Below are positions 47,961 through 57,000 of a DNA stretch of 64,000 bases, piece after piece. The notes below the pieces were generated by a model. That model saw only the letters and a program-made list of their open reading frames with translations. It searched no databases and was not told the origin of the DNA. The position numbers were made by a program, and so were the translations under genes. Position 1 is the stretch's first letter; each line of letters begins with the position of its first letter. The DNA is from Planococcus sp. CP5-4_YE (GTDB lineage: Bacteria > Bacillota > Bacilli > Bacillales_A > Planococcaceae): positions 248,001 to 312,000 of the forward strand of contig NZ_JAHPZO010000003.1 of the NCBI RefSeq assembly GCF_019042655.1, written 5' to 3'.

Positions 47961-48545
47961 TTACGCTTGCATGCCTTTCAGCAATAAGCGCTGCACTTTC
48001 GGTGCGAGTTCGACCAAATCATACTTGTGATCGTTCATCACCCAGGTAGTAATGGTCTCATCCATTGTACCAAAAACCATCTGGCGGGCTAAACGAATAT
48101 CCATATTTTGATCAAATTCTCCTGATTCGATACCGCTAATCAAAATCCGGTCCATTAACTTCAAGTATCCCCGCAGCACATTATTGATTTTCATGCGGAT
48201 ATCATGATTGGATTGCCGGAGTTCAAGCTGCGTCACGATCGCCAGATGCAAATCGTTTGCAAGCAAACCGAAATGGCTGTTGATCATCATGCCAAGTTGG
48301 TCGGCAGCACTTGCGTCTTTGGCAATGATTTTTTCCAACTCACTGACGAACACGCCCATCTTCTCTTGGAAGACGGAAATAAGAATGTCTTCTTTGTTCT
48401 TAAAATACAAATAAATTGTTCCGTCCGCTACACCGGCTTGCTTGGCAATTTTCGAAACTTGCGCTTGGTGGTAACCATTCTCTGCGATAACAATAACCGC
48501 CGCATCGATGATTTGTTTATATTTCGGTTTATCCTTCTTTACCAT
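47961..48545 (-). CDS. fadR: TetR-family fatty-acid degradation repressor FadR
   Basis: A 194-residue regulator starting [20 protein letters not shown] at 48545, the exact length of B. subtilis FadR (YsiA). The helix-turn-helix is [31 protein letters not shown] (split here: helices at about 30-55). The C-terminal ligand domain should bind long-chain acyl-CoA. A FadR-type operator overlaps its own promoter, so it is autoregulated together with fadB, etfB and etfA. A longer frame to 48590 reads through that operator and is not used. Confidence 0.94.
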   Translation of the reverse strand: MVKKDKPKYKQIIDAAVIVIAENGYHQAQVSKIAKQAGVADGTIYLYFKNKEDILISVFQEKMGVFVSELEKIIAKDASAADQLGMMINSHFGLLANDLHLAIVTQLELRQSNHDIRMKINNVLRGYLKLMDRILISGIESGEFDQNMDIRLARQMVFGTMDETITTWVMNDHKYDLVELAPKVQRLLLKGMQA

Positions 48546-48563
48546 CTTGTCACCACCCAAAAA

Positions 48564-48605
48564 AATATGAAAATATGAATGGCGATTCATTCATATTTTC
48601 ATATT
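48564..48605. promoter_or_regulatory. FadR operator overlapping the fadR promoter
   Basis: A 17-bp inverted repeat (AATATGAAAATATGAAT and its complement) has an 8-base centre. Inside it, 48576-48593 reads TGAATGGCGATTCATTCA, whose TGAATG/CATTCA half-sites match the FadR box of B. subtilis. It overlaps the -10 box, so binding should block transcription. Confidence 0.9.
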
Positions 48606-48629
48606 ATCGTTTTGTTTAAATTGTGTCAA
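48601..48629 (-). promoter_or_regulatory. fadR-fadB-etfBA sigma-A promoter
   Basis: TTGACA (48624-48629), 17 bases and TAATAT (48601-48606) on the minus strand: a near-consensus promoter in the gap after lcfA. Confidence 0.9.
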
Positions 48630-48642
48630 GCTTTTGCCTTAG

Positions 48643-50334
48643 TTAAGAAGGAACTGCTTCATCGCGTTTGGCGACCTCTTCATCCACCAGCGATCTGCGC
48701 AGTATTTTACCGACCGCCGTTTTCGGAAGTTCTTTGCGGAACTCGTAAATGCGCGGCACTTTAAATGCAGCAAGATGTTCGCGGCAATGTTTATCCAATT
48801 GTTCTTCTGTTACAGTATACCCTTCTTTCAACACGATGTATGCCTTTACTGTTTCGCCTCGGTACGGGTCCGGAATTCCTGCGACGACGCATTCCTGGAT
48901 CGCTTCGTGTTCATACAGCACTTCTTCGATTTCCCTTGGATAGATATTGAAGCCTCCTGCGATGATCATGTCTTTTTTGCGGTCGACGATAAAGAATTGC
49001 CCTTCGTCGTCCATATAGCCAAGATCCCCAGTCAATAGCCAGCCGTCGACAATCGTAGCCGCCGTAGCGTCCGGACGGTTCCAATAGCCTTTCATAACTT
49101 GCGGACCTTGAATGGCGATTTCACCGATCTGTCCGTTCGGAACAGGGTCAGTCGTTCCCGGAAGGAAAATTTCACAATCCGTGTCCGGATACGGCATGCC
49201 GATCGAGCCTTTTGTCCGTTCGCCCCATACGAGATTCGAGTGGGTGACGGGTGATGTTTCGGTCAGGCCATAGCCTTCGACGAGCTTGCCCCCCGTGATG
49301 CGTTCGAATTTCTCCTGCACTTCTGTCGGCAGCGGTGCCGATCCGCTCAAGCATGCTTCAATGGAAGACAGGTCGTATTTCTTGATGTCCGGATGGTTCA
49401 GTAGGCCAATGTACAGCGTCGGTGCGCCAGGGAACAAGGTCGGTTTTTGTTTGTTGATGGTTTTGAGCGCCTGCTCTGGGTCGAATTTCGGCAATAGCAC
49501 CATTTTATTGCCCTGCATGACAGACAAGATCAAGACAGTAGTCAATCCGTACACATGGAATAAGGGAATGATGCCCATGATCGTTTCTTCCCCACGCGTC
49601 GATTTATAAAGCCAAGCGTCGCACATCGTTGCATTGGAGATTAAATTGCGGTGCGTCAGCATGACGCCTTTTGGCGATCCGGTCGTTCCCCCAGTATACT
49701 GCAGCAGCGCCAAGTCCTCCTCAAAATCAAATGGCGGCTTAGTAATTTGCGGCGAAGCTGTTTTCATGATTTCCGTAAAGAGGTGATTGATTCCCCGGTG
49801 CTCAACTTTCACCGTCATGCCGTATTGCTTTTTCTGGATGAACGGGTACACGAGGTTTTTCGGGAATGTCAGATAATCTTTGATGCCCGTGACGATAACG
49901 TTCTCAAGATCCGTTTCTTTGATCACTTTATTGATCCGCGGGAACAAAATATCAAGTGCAATGATCGCCTTGGCACCGGAATCTTTCATCTGGTAGGAAA
50001 TTTCCCGCTCCGTATAAAGCGGATTTGTCATGACGACGACACCCCCAGCGTAAAGAATCCCATAAAAACTGATGACCGCCTGTGGACAGTTCGGCAGCAT
50101 GATGGATACCCGGTCGCCTTTTTGGATGCCTAGCTTCTGAAGGTAATTGGCCATCTTCATGGCAGATTGGTACAACTCTTCGTAGCTAAGGTCCTTGCCC
50201 AGGAAATGAATTGCGGTCTTTTGCGGAAAGTCTTCATAGGCTTTCGTCAAATATTCCTGGACCGGCATGCTCGGATACGTTAGCGTGTGCGGTACTTCCG
50301 CCGGATAATGAGCTAACCACGGTTTTTCGGACAT
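48643..50334 (-). CDS. lcfA: Long-chain fatty acid-CoA ligase
   Basis: A 563-residue adenylate-forming enzyme that activates fatty acids for beta-oxidation. The P-loop is LQYTGGTTGSPKGVMLTHRN. Further core motifs are VEGYGLTETSPVTH, the hinge GWLLTGDLGYMDDEG, DRKKDMIIAGGFNIYPREIE and the C-terminal lysine in LPKTAVGKILRRSL. It starts behind GGGGGAGG. Its promoter carries a perfect cre. It lies upstream of fadR but is separated from it by a second promoter. Confidence 0.96.
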   Translation of the reverse strand: MSEKPWLAHYPAEVPHTLTYPSMPVQEYLTKAYEDFPQKTAIHFLGKDLSYEELYQSAMKMANYLQKLGIQKGDRVSIMLPNCPQAVISFYGILYAGGVVVMTNPLYTEREISYQMKDSGAKAIIALDILFPRINKVIKETDLENVIVTGIKDYLTFPKNLVYPFIQKKQYGMTVKVEHRGINHLFTEIMKTASPQITKPPFDFEEDLALLQYTGGTTGSPKGVMLTHRNLISNATMCDAWLYKSTRGEETIMGIIPLFHVYGLTTVLILSVMQGNKMVLLPKFDPEQALKTINKQKPTLFPGAPTLYIGLLNHPDIKKYDLSSIEACLSGSAPLPTEVQEKFERITGGKLVEGYGLTETSPVTHSNLVWGERTKGSIGMPYPDTDCEIFLPGTTDPVPNGQIGEIAIQGPQVMKGYWNRPDATAATIVDGWLLTGDLGYMDDEGQFFIVDRKKDMIIAGGFNIYPREIEEVLYEHEAIQECVVAGIPDPYRGETVKAYIVLKEGYTVTEEQLDKHCREHLAAFKVPRIYEFRKELPKTAVGKILRRSLVDEEVAKRDEAVPS

Positions 50335-50385
50335 ACTTTCTACCTCCCCCTCTTTTATCGGAATCGTGAGAATATTCCTACTTTA

Positions 50386-50414
50386 AGTATAAAGAATTAT
50401 GATAACGCTTTCAA
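50386..50414 (-). promoter_or_regulatory. lcfA sigma-A promoter
   Basis: TTGAAA (50409-50414), 17 bases and TATACT (50386-50391) on the minus strand. The -35 box and spacer are covered by a CcpA site. Confidence 0.85.
50400..50413. promoter_or_regulatory. Catabolite-responsive element (CcpA operator) in the lcfA promoter
   Basis: TGAAAGCGTTATCA fits the cre consensus TGWAANCGNTNWCA at every position. Its place over the -35 and spacer predicts repression by CcpA when sugar is plentiful. B. subtilis also has catabolite repression of lcfA. Confidence 0.88.
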
Positions 50415-50443
50415 ACATTATTTTCTAAGGAGTTTTAATCCAT

Positions 50444-50470
50444 AAAAAAAACGGCTCAATGGCCGTTTTT
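50444..50470 (-). terminator. Terminator after yshE and the 26-residue gene
   Basis: AAACGGC/GCCGTTT stem with a 6-base loop is flanked by A and T runs, so it can act on both strands. The stop codon of the small gene at 50469 touches the hairpin. Confidence 0.85.
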
Positions 50471-50549
50471 AAAACACGAATAGGAAGACGATTCCTACAA
50501 GCACAAACAAGATGCAAAAAACGATTAAGATTTTGATCAGGTTTTCCAT
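50469..50549 (-). CDS. 26-residue hydrophobic membrane peptide
   Basis: An ATG frame encodes MENLIKILIVFCILFVLVGI, then VFLFVF, and ends with TAA. AGGAG lies 9 bases upstream and overlaps the yshE stop (TAGGAG), the layout of a translationally coupled gene. The peptide would be a single transmembrane helix with a short polar N-terminus. It ends at the terminator stem, so the transcript is yshE plus this gene. The function is unknown; a small partner of the YshE membrane protein is possible. Confidence 0.6.
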   Translation of the reverse strand: MENLIKILIVFCILFVLVGIVFLFVF

Positions 50550-50561
50550 TCGTTCCAACTC

Positions 50562-50981
50562 CTATGAAATACTTGCTCCGATAACATACGACAAGCCGAC
50601 TGAGATGGTCATCGAAATCAAGCCGACCGAACGGTTGTCCCGGGCGATTTCTTCATCCACTTTGAACTTCGGTGTCAGAAATTCAAAGAGAATGTATGCA
50701 AAAATCAACAGCACGAATCCGAACAACCCCCAGCCAATCATTTCAAACAGCGTCGTGTGCTGTTCAATCGAAAAGCGGAAAATATTCGTGACGCCGAAAA
50801 TCTTTCCGCCAGTCGCCATCGCCACGGCCAAATTGCCGCTTTTGATTTCTTCCCAGTTCTTATATTTTGTTACGATTTCAAAAATGACCATCGCTACGAT
50901 CAAGCATAAGACCACTACACTGAAATAGCCAGCTGTCTCAACGAGCGGATGGGTCCAAAATCCTTCCTCGAACATCTCCAA
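50562..50981 (-). CDS. DUF350 membrane protein (YshE-like)
   Basis: A 139-residue protein with four hydrophobic helices in the two-repeat pattern of DUF350. Blocks are GYFSVVVLCLIVAMVIFEIV, NLAVAMATGGKIFGVTNIF (the conserved N-A-A-G segment), FGFVLLIFAYILFEFLTPKF and RDNRSVGLISMTISVGLSYV. The gene is located between mutS2 and lcfA, as yshE in B. subtilis. The biochemical role of DUF350 is not established. Confidence 0.86.
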   Translation of the reverse strand: MEMFEEGFWTHPLVETAGYFSVVVLCLIVAMVIFEIVTKYKNWEEIKSGNLAVAMATGGKIFGVTNIFRFSIEQHTTLFEMIGWGLFGFVLLIFAYILFEFLTPKFKVDEEIARDNRSVGLISMTISVGLSYVIGASIS

Positions 50982-50996
50982 GCTCCCCTTCCGCCC

Positions 50997-53357
50997 TTAT
51001 TTCAATTCAGCGACTGTTACACCCGAGCCGCCTTCACCCGGTTCGCCAAAGCGGTAGCTTTTGACGCGTGGATGTTTTTTTAAATATTGCTGCACTCCTT
51101 GGCGAAGGGCGCCAGTCCCTTTGCCGTGAATGATGGAAACTTGGTGGTAATTCGCCAATAAAGCATCGTCCAAATATTTCTCGACGCGCGAAAGGGCATC
51201 CTCGTAGCGCTCTCCGCGAAGGTCCAACTCCATTTTCGTATAGCCTTCACGGCCTTTCAAGCTGGTCATCGTGCGGGTTTCTTTTTGCTTTTCAGGTTTT
51301 GTGTAACTAAGGTCGGATTCTGGCAACTTCATTTTCAAAATGCCCACTTGGACAATCCATTCGGTGTCGGAAACTTTTTCGACCAAGCTGCCTTTTTGCC
51401 CGTAAGACAGTACTTTCACTTCGTCGTTCGGCTTCAAAACAACCGGTTCGTTTTGCTTTTTCGCTTTTTTCAAGACGCGGTTTTCCGGCATGGCATTTTC
51501 CAGCCGTTTTTTTGCATCGATTAGTTGGTGTTCTTTGACGCCGGTCTGCTGGGTAAGCTGCATTTGGCGCAGTTCCTTGATGACCGTTTCTGCTTCCGCA
51601 CGCGCCTGGTCGACGATTTTGCGCGCTTTTTCTTTCGCTTTGTCTTCGAGCAGCTCTTTGCGGCTTTCGTATTCCGTGAGGCGTTTTGCCAAGTCCTCTT
51701 TCAGTGTCTCGGATTCTTCAAGTACAGAACGAGTTTCTTCTGCATCCCGCTCGGCCTCGCGCCGGCTTTTCTCAAGTGAAGCGATCATCGAGTCGACTTC
51801 TTTGCGGTCAGTTCCGGTAAAACTTTTTGCGTGTGAAATGATATGCTCCGGCAAGCCGAGGCGTTTGGATATTTCAAACGCGTTGCTGCGCCCCGGCACG
51901 CCGATGAGCAAACGGTAGGTCGGGCTCAATGTCTCGACATCGAATTCAACACTAGCATTGGCGACCCCTTCCCGGTTATAGCCGTAAGCTTTCAGTTCCG
52001 GATAATGGGTCGTCGCGATGACGCGTGCGCCTCTGCCATGTACTTCATCCAATAATGAAATGGCAAGCGCAGCCCCTTCCTGCGGGTCGGTACCGGCACC
52101 AAGCTCATCGAAAATAACGAGTGAGTTCTCGTCGAATTGCTCGAGGATGTCTACGATATTGACCATATGGGAAGAAAACGTACTCAAGCTTTGCTCGATG
52201 GATTGCTCATCGCCGATATCGGCAAAGATCTGGTCGAATACAGCCAGTTCCGAACCTTCGAGCGCCGGTACAGGCAGCCCTGCCTGCGCCATCAACGTCG
52301 ACAAGCCGACCGTTTTCAAAGTAACGGTCTTTCCGCCTGTATTCGGTCCGGTAATGACAATCGCCGTAATGTCCCGGCCGAACTCGATATCGTTCGGCAC
52401 GACTTCATCTTGTGGAATAAGCGGATGGCGCGCTTTTCTTAAATTGATATAGCCTTCCGTGTTCATTTCAGGCTTCGAGCATTTATGCGCTTGGCCATAC
52501 TTCGCTTTGGCCAGGATCAAATCGACTTCCGCCAATACGCCGACTAACGTGAACAATTCATGAGCGACTTCCTGCACTTTCATAGACAACATCAGCAGGA
52601 TGCGGTCGATTTCTTCCCGTTCTTTCAGTTTCAACCGGCGCACTTCATTGTTCGCCTGCACGACGGCGTCCGGTTCGATGAACAGCGTCTGGCCCGACGA
52701 TGATTGATCGTGGACGATGCCGCCGTAATGGCTTCTGTATTCCTGTTTGACAGGGATGACGAAACGGTCGTTGCGGATGGTGACAATTGAATCCGACAGC
52801 ATTTTCGATGCATTGCGGCCACGGATCAAACTCTCCAGTTTTTCGCGCACGCGGCTTTCCTGCGCGCGCAGTGATTGGCGAATGCTGCGCAATTCCGAGC
52901 TGGCGCTGTCGACCACTGTCCCATTATCGTCGATGCAGGCATTGATATCGTGCTCGAGCTGCGTCAATATCGGCATGCTTTCTTTTTTCTCCATGAAATG
53001 GGGAATGTCGATATCTTCTTCCGCGTCGATAGCTTCAAGGAAATGGCGCAAGATACGGCTTGCGCGGATCGTCGAGGAAACTTCCATCAATTCCACCGGG
53101 CTCAAACTGCCGCCGATCTGTGCGCGTTTCGCGTGGGGACGGATATCGGAGATCCCGCCCATCGGCACATTGTTCTTGATGCGCAATAATTGCGCCGCTT
53201 CGTCCATTTCTTCCAGTAAACGGTTCACTTCCGCGATGTCCGTAGACGGCAGCAATTCTTTCACTAAATCTTTTCCAAGTGATGAAGTGCAAAATGCAGC
53301 CACTTCTTCACGGATTTTATAAAATTCGAGAGTTCGTAATGCGCGCTCTGCGATCAT
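50997..53357 (-). CDS. mutS2: MutS2 ATPase/endonuclease
   Basis: A 786-residue MutS paralogue without the mismatch-recognition domain. The core and clamp are followed by the ATPase with Walker [29 protein letters not shown] Walker B (here [17 protein letters not shown]) and [14 protein letters not shown] long coiled coil lies around 515-610, and the C-terminal Smr endonuclease domain contains [15 protein letters not shown] and [14 protein letters not shown]. In B. subtilis it acts on colliding ribosomes or recombination intermediates. The start has AAGGAGG. Confidence 0.96.
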   Translation of the reverse strand: MIAERALRTLEFYKIREEVAAFCTSSLGKDLVKELLPSTDIAEVNRLLEEMDEAAQLLRIKNNVPMGGISDIRPHAKRAQIGGSLSPVELMEVSSTIRASRILRHFLEAIDAEEDIDIPHFMEKKESMPILTQLEHDINACIDDNGTVVDSASSELRSIRQSLRAQESRVREKLESLIRGRNASKMLSDSIVTIRNDRFVIPVKQEYRSHYGGIVHDQSSSGQTLFIEPDAVVQANNEVRRLKLKEREEIDRILLMLSMKVQEVAHELFTLVGVLAEVDLILAKAKYGQAHKCSKPEMNTEGYINLRKARHPLIPQDEVVPNDIEFGRDITAIVITGPNTGGKTVTLKTVGLSTLMAQAGLPVPALEGSELAVFDQIFADIGDEQSIEQSLSTFSSHMVNIVDILEQFDENSLVIFDELGAGTDPQEGAALAISLLDEVHGRGARVIATTHYPELKAYGYNREGVANASVEFDVETLSPTYRLLIGVPGRSNAFEISKRLGLPEHIISHAKSFTGTDRKEVDSMIASLEKSRREAERDAEETRSVLEESETLKEDLAKRLTEYESRKELLEDKAKEKARKIVDQARAEAETVIKELRQMQLTQQTGVKEHQLIDAKKRLENAMPENRVLKKAKKQNEPVVLKPNDEVKVLSYGQKGSLVEKVSDTEWIVQVGILKMKLPESDLSYTKPEKQKETRTMTSLKGREGYTKMELDLRGERYEDALSRVEKYLDDALLANYHQVSIIHGKGTGALRQGVQQYLKKHPRVKSYRFGEPGEGGSGVTVAELK

Positions 53358-53370
53358 ATAAACTCCTCCT

Positions 53371-55074
53371 TTATCGTTTCAAGAAATCTCGTAACTTCTC
53401 AAGCGGCCATGTATTGACCACATTGTCTTTTTTCAGCCATGCTTTCTGCGCGTGGCGGACGCCAGTTGCCATGACCTCCAGCCCTTCGATTGCATGGGCA
53501 TCGGTATTGATGGCGACCGGCACGCCTTTTTCCTGTGCCATGATCAGCCAATCTACGGCGAGGTCGAGGCGATACGGGCTCGCATTCAATTCCACGATTT
53601 TGCCGTATTCTTTCGCCCAATCCAAAATCTGTTCAACATCCGGATTGTAGCCGTCGCGTTTTCCAACGATGCGGCCGGTCGGATGTGCGATCATATGCAC
53701 GTAAGGGTTTTTCATCGCCGTCAAGATGCGCGCCATGATCTGTTCTTGCGGCTGTTGGAAACTCGAGTGGATGCTCGCGATGACAAAATCCAATTGCGCG
53801 AGCACTTCATCTTCGAAGTCCAAGCTGCCATCCGGCAAGATGTCCATTTCCGTCCCAGACAATACTTCGATGCCATCGTGTTGTTTGTTCGCTTCACGCA
53901 ATTTTCCGTTCTGTTCAATCAAGCGCTCTGGCGTTAAACCGTTCGCGACTTTCAAGTACTGAGAGTGGTCGGTAATGACCATGTATTCGTAACCGAGGTC
54001 GCGACAAGCTTTAACCATTTCATCGATGGAATGCGCCCCGTCAGACCAGGTTGTGTGCATATGCAAGTCGCCGCGGATATCGTCGAGTGAGACGAGCGAC
54101 GGCAATTCACCAATGCGGTCGATTTCACGGCCATCTTCGCGCACGGTGGGCGGGATGAACGGCAAATTGAAATGGGCGAAAAATGCCTCTTCTGACTCGA
54201 ATGTCAACATGGAACCGCCTTCCTGTTCAACCCCGTATTCGCTGATTTTCTCTTTTTTCGCTTTGGCCAATTGGCGCATGCGGACATTATGATCTTTGGA
54301 CCCGGTAAAATGATGCAGCGCTGTCGCAAATTCATCCGGTGCAACGAGACGGAAATCGACATCGATCGGCTCAACCACTTCTACTGCAACAGAGACTTTC
54401 GTGTCTCCTGAAGCGATGGTTTCTTTCACAGGCAAGCCGGCGAGCAGCTGTTCTTTCACTTTTGCCGGTTCATCGGTCGCTACGATAAAGTCGAGGTCTT
54501 TGCTCGTCTCTTTCGTCCGGCGGAAACTTCCAGCAACCGAAAATTTCGCCACTTCGGAAATTGTCGTCAATAAGTTTTCAATAAATGCTACCGTTTCTTC
54601 CGTTTTCCAGATCGGATGGCGTCCCGGGTCGGTTTCGAAGTTCTCCAGTTCGAGCAGGATTTTCTCTTCGGATTTTGCGCCGAATCCTGGAAGCGCTTGT
54701 ACGCGCCCGTCAATGCACGCCTGCTTCAAAGATTCCATGGAATCCACGCCGAGTTCTTTGTAGAGCTTGGCAATTTTTTTGCCGCCGAGCCCTTGCAGTT
54801 TGAGCATTGGCACAAGCCCTTTCGGCACTTCTTCTTGAAGCTCTTCAAGGACAGAAGATTTTCCATCGGTAAGCAATTCCGTGATGACATCGCCCGTCCC
54901 TTTTCCGATACCTTTTAGCTTCGTGACATCTTCAATCTCATCCAGGCTGCGCTGGTCGAGTTCAAGTGCTTGGGCGGCTTTGCGGAACGCCGATACTTTA
55001 AACGGGTTGTCCCCTTTTAATTCCATGTATAACGCAATATTTTCCAGTGTGCGGATAATGATTTTTTTATTCAT
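53371..55074 (-). CDS. polX: DNA polymerase/3'-5' exonuclease PolX
   Basis: A 567-residue family X polymerase fused to a PHP exonuclease. The start is [20 protein letters not shown] at 55074, 10 bases after GGGAGG. An N-terminal HhH region is [13 protein letters not shown], a second is [17 protein letters not shown], and the polymerase core shows [20 protein letters not shown]. The PHP domain from about 335 has [23 protein letters not shown] and [10 protein letters not shown] as metal ligands. It lies between the cvpA-like gene and mutS2. Confidence 0.95.
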   Translation of the reverse strand: MNKKIIIRTLENIALYMELKGDNPFKVSAFRKAAQALELDQRSLDEIEDVTKLKGIGKGTGDVITELLTDGKSSVLEELQEEVPKGLVPMLKLQGLGGKKIAKLYKELGVDSMESLKQACIDGRVQALPGFGAKSEEKILLELENFETDPGRHPIWKTEETVAFIENLLTTISEVAKFSVAGSFRRTKETSKDLDFIVATDEPAKVKEQLLAGLPVKETIASGDTKVSVAVEVVEPIDVDFRLVAPDEFATALHHFTGSKDHNVRMRQLAKAKKEKISEYGVEQEGGSMLTFESEEAFFAHFNLPFIPPTVREDGREIDRIGELPSLVSLDDIRGDLHMHTTWSDGAHSIDEMVKACRDLGYEYMVITDHSQYLKVANGLTPERLIEQNGKLREANKQHDGIEVLSGTEMDILPDGSLDFEDEVLAQLDFVIASIHSSFQQPQEQIMARILTAMKNPYVHMIAHPTGRIVGKRDGYNPDVEQILDWAKEYGKIVELNASPYRLDLAVDWLIMAQEKGVPVAINTDAHAIEGLEVMATGVRHAQKAWLKKDNVVNTWPLEKLRDFLKR

Positions 55075-55107
55075 GCCAAACAAACCTCCCTAATCGGTTC
55101 ATAAAAA

Positions 55108-55131
55108 AACTTCCCTCGTAAGAGAGAAGTT
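55108..55131 (-). terminator. Hairpin terminator between the cvpA-like gene and polX
   Basis: AACTTCCCTC/GAGAGAAGTT with one mismatch and a GTAA loop, and a run of seven T on the minus strand. It probably reduces read-through into polX. Confidence 0.8.
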
Positions 55132-55135
55132 CCTA

Positions 55136-55672
55136 CTACATATAAATATACCACCATTCCTTCACTTTCTCAGAGAAATAAGGCGTGTGTTCGAGGATGG
55201 CACGGGCGATCCCGGAATTTTCGATTTGGTTTTGAATCACATCGATCGGCAATAACGCAAATACGTAGAGTCCGATAAACAATAGGATGTGCGCTTCGAT
55301 GAGCCCAAGGACAGCACCGAAAATACGGCTCAGGAAGCCGAGCACCGGTATGTATTTGATGAAATCGAACATCGATGCGATCAGCGTCAGCAAAAATTTC
55401 ACAACGAAGAAAATAAGTGCAAATGCCAATAGCTGATAAAAAGTTTGGTCCAGATTCAATTGTTCGAAAGCCATCGCAAAGCGCGAGGTTTCGTCGACTG
55501 TTGGGTATGGAACCCACAACACAAAGTTTTCCGATAGCGGTTTATAATACGTGTAGGCGACAATGAGCGCGACAACAAAGCCGACCATGTGCAGAAACTG
55601 CAGCACCAGCCCTCGCTTGAAGCCGACCAAAATTCCCGCCAGAAGCAATACCAATAAGATTAAATCAAGCAT
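55136..55672 (-). CDS. CvpA-family membrane protein (YshB-like)
   Basis: A 178-residue protein with four hydrophobic helices: LDLILLVLLLAGILVGFKRG at the N-terminus, then about 28-45, 73-98 and 105-140. LVLxLVGFVVALIVAYTYYKPL-like spacing and the central FFVVKFLLTLIASMFDFIKY are typical of CvpA/colicin V production proteins. It starts within 6 bases of the zapA stop, as yshA-yshB in B. subtilis. The molecular function is unknown. Confidence 0.85.
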   Translation of the reverse strand: MLDLILLVLLLAGILVGFKRGLVLQFLHMVGFVVALIVAYTYYKPLSENFVLWVPYPTVDETSRFAMAFEQLNLDQTFYQLLAFALIFFVVKFLLTLIASMFDFIKYIPVLGFLSRIFGAVLGLIEAHILLFIGLYVFALLPIDVIQNQIENSGIARAILEHTPYFSEKVKEWWYIYM

Positions 55673-55677
55673 ATCCG

Positions 55678-55938
55678 TCAGCCCTTCAAGTTATTCAATT
55701 CAATTTCCATTTGTTCTAGCTGCTCTTTCAGTTTAAGATATTCATGTGTCGCATTTACCGCGGTCAATACGGCAAGTTTCGCTTGGTCAAGCGATGGATT
55801 GGCGGCGTTGATCTCCCGCATCTTGCTGTCGACCATGGAAGCGACAAGCCTCATATGGCCGGATGTCTCAGTGCCGAGCATCTTATATGTATGACCATAT
55901 ATATCAACGACAGTGCGAATTTTATGCTGCTCTTGCAA
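55678..55938 (-). CDS. zapA: Cell division protein ZapA
   Basis: An FtsZ-ring stabilising protein. I assign a TTG start at 55938 (read [20 protein letters not shown]), 8 bases after AAGGGGG. This gives 86 residues against 85 in B. subtilis. The longest frame, 116 residues to 56028, would overlap the divergent rnhC start and the promoter. Family features are [40 protein letters not shown] and the C-terminal coiled coil [19 protein letters not shown]. Confidence 0.92.
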   Translation of the reverse strand: MQEQHKIRTVVDIYGHTYKMLGTETSGHMRLVASMVDSKMREINAANPSLDQAKLAVLTAVNATHEYLKLKEQLEQMEIELNNLKG

Positions 55939-55969
55939 TGCGCGTTCCCCCTTTGGAATTCTATAGACC

Positions 55970-55999
55970 ATCATAACACGAACACGAGCGGATTGTGAA
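55970..55999 (-). promoter_or_regulatory. zapA sigma-A promoter
   Basis: TTCACA (55994-55999), 18 bases and TATGAT (55970-55975) on the minus strand, in the 82-base gap shared with rnhC. Confidence 0.65.
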
Positions 56000-56020
56000 T
56001 CATAAGAAAGGGGACTCCCA

Positions 56021-56956
56021 ATGACCAATAGCGTCTTGAAACTGCCAGAAGAAGCCTTGAAACGGTTAATTTCACACTACCAGAATAAGGAAATAAAAAC
56101 CAAGAATCCCCATGCCCGCTTTGCCGCTAAACTGCCGGATGCGATGATTACCGTTTACACCTCCGGAAAAGTCATGTTCCAAGGCGCTGGCGCTGAACGT
56201 GAAACTGCCAAATGGGGCGCTGCTGACAAGATCAAAGAGAAAACCGCAACAGCGAAAGGCGATCAATTGCCTCCGGATTTCGCTAAGCGTTCTGTGCTCG
56301 GCTCCGATGAAACCGGCACAGGCGATTTTTTCGGCCCGATTACCGTCGCCGCCTGCTATGTGCCCGCACACCAAGTCGAACTCGCAAAAGAACTCGGTGT
56401 TAAAGATTCCAAGCAATTGACGGATGACTACATGCGGAAAATCGCGCCAGATTTGAAAGCGGCGTTCACCTATAGCGTCCTGACCTTGGACAATGAAAAA
56501 TACAATCAAGTACAGGCGCAAGGCTGGTCTCAAGGCAAGATCAAAGCATTGCTCCACAATCAGGCGCTGAAGCATGTCTTGCGGAAGATGGCGCCGGAAA
56601 AACCCGAAGCGATCCTGATCGACCAATTTGCAGAGCGTGGCATTTACTATCGGCATATCGCCAAAGAACCAGACATCATCCGCGAGAATGTGCTGTTTTC
56701 CACGAAAGCGGAAAATCTTCATGTTTCGGTCGCCTGTGCATCGATCATTGCGCGTATCGCTTTCTTAGAGGAAATGGATCGTCTCAGCACAGTTGCAGGC
56801 GTCTCTTTGCCAAAAGGCGCCGGCGCGATTGTTGACGAAGCCGCAGCCAAAATCTTGTTGTCGCGCGGCGAAGCGTTCCTGAAGAGCATCACGAAAGCCC
56901 ATTTTGCCAATACGAAAAAAGCGCAAGCCTTGGCAGCGAAGAAAAAACGCACATAA
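56021..56956 (+). CDS. rnhC: Ribonuclease HIII
   Basis: Cleaves RNA in RNA-DNA hybrids. 311 residues, with the N-terminal TBP-like (DUF3378) domain of RNase HIII at about 1-80 and the RNase HII-type catalytic domain after it. The active-site start is [20 protein letters not shown] (about 90-109), followed by [12 protein letters not shown] and later [16 protein letters not shown] lies 7 bases before the ATG. It is divergent from zapA and ends at a terminator shared with pheT. It is the only plus-strand gene in the second half of the window with solid support. Confidence 0.96.
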   Translation: MTNSVLKLPEEALKRLISHYQNKEIKTKNPHARFAAKLPDAMITVYTSGKVMFQGAGAERETAKWGAADKIKEKTATAKGDQLPPDFAKRSVLGSDETGTGDFFGPITVAACYVPAHQVELAKELGVKDSKQLTDDYMRKIAPDLKAAFTYSVLTLDNEKYNQVQAQGWSQGKIKALLHNQALKHVLRKMAPEKPEAILIDQFAERGIYYRHIAKEPDIIRENVLFSTKAENLHVSVACASIIARIAFLEEMDRLSTVAGVSLPKGAGAIVDEAAAKILLSRGEAFLKSITKAHFANTKKAQALAAKKKRT

Positions 56957-56996
56957 AAAACTGTCTTGGGCTCATAGCGAGTCCAAGACAGTTTTT
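56955..56996. terminator. Bidirectional terminator between rnhC and pheT
   Basis: AAAAACTGTCTTGG pairs perfectly with CCAAGACAGTTTTT, with T runs on both strands between convergent stops. Confidence 0.95.
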
Positions 56997-57000
56997 GCTT

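Noticed and set aside
56072..56722. 216-codon minus-strand frame opposite rnhC
   Set aside because: It mirrors a clearly conserved RNase HIII coding sequence; such antisense frames are common in this codon usage.
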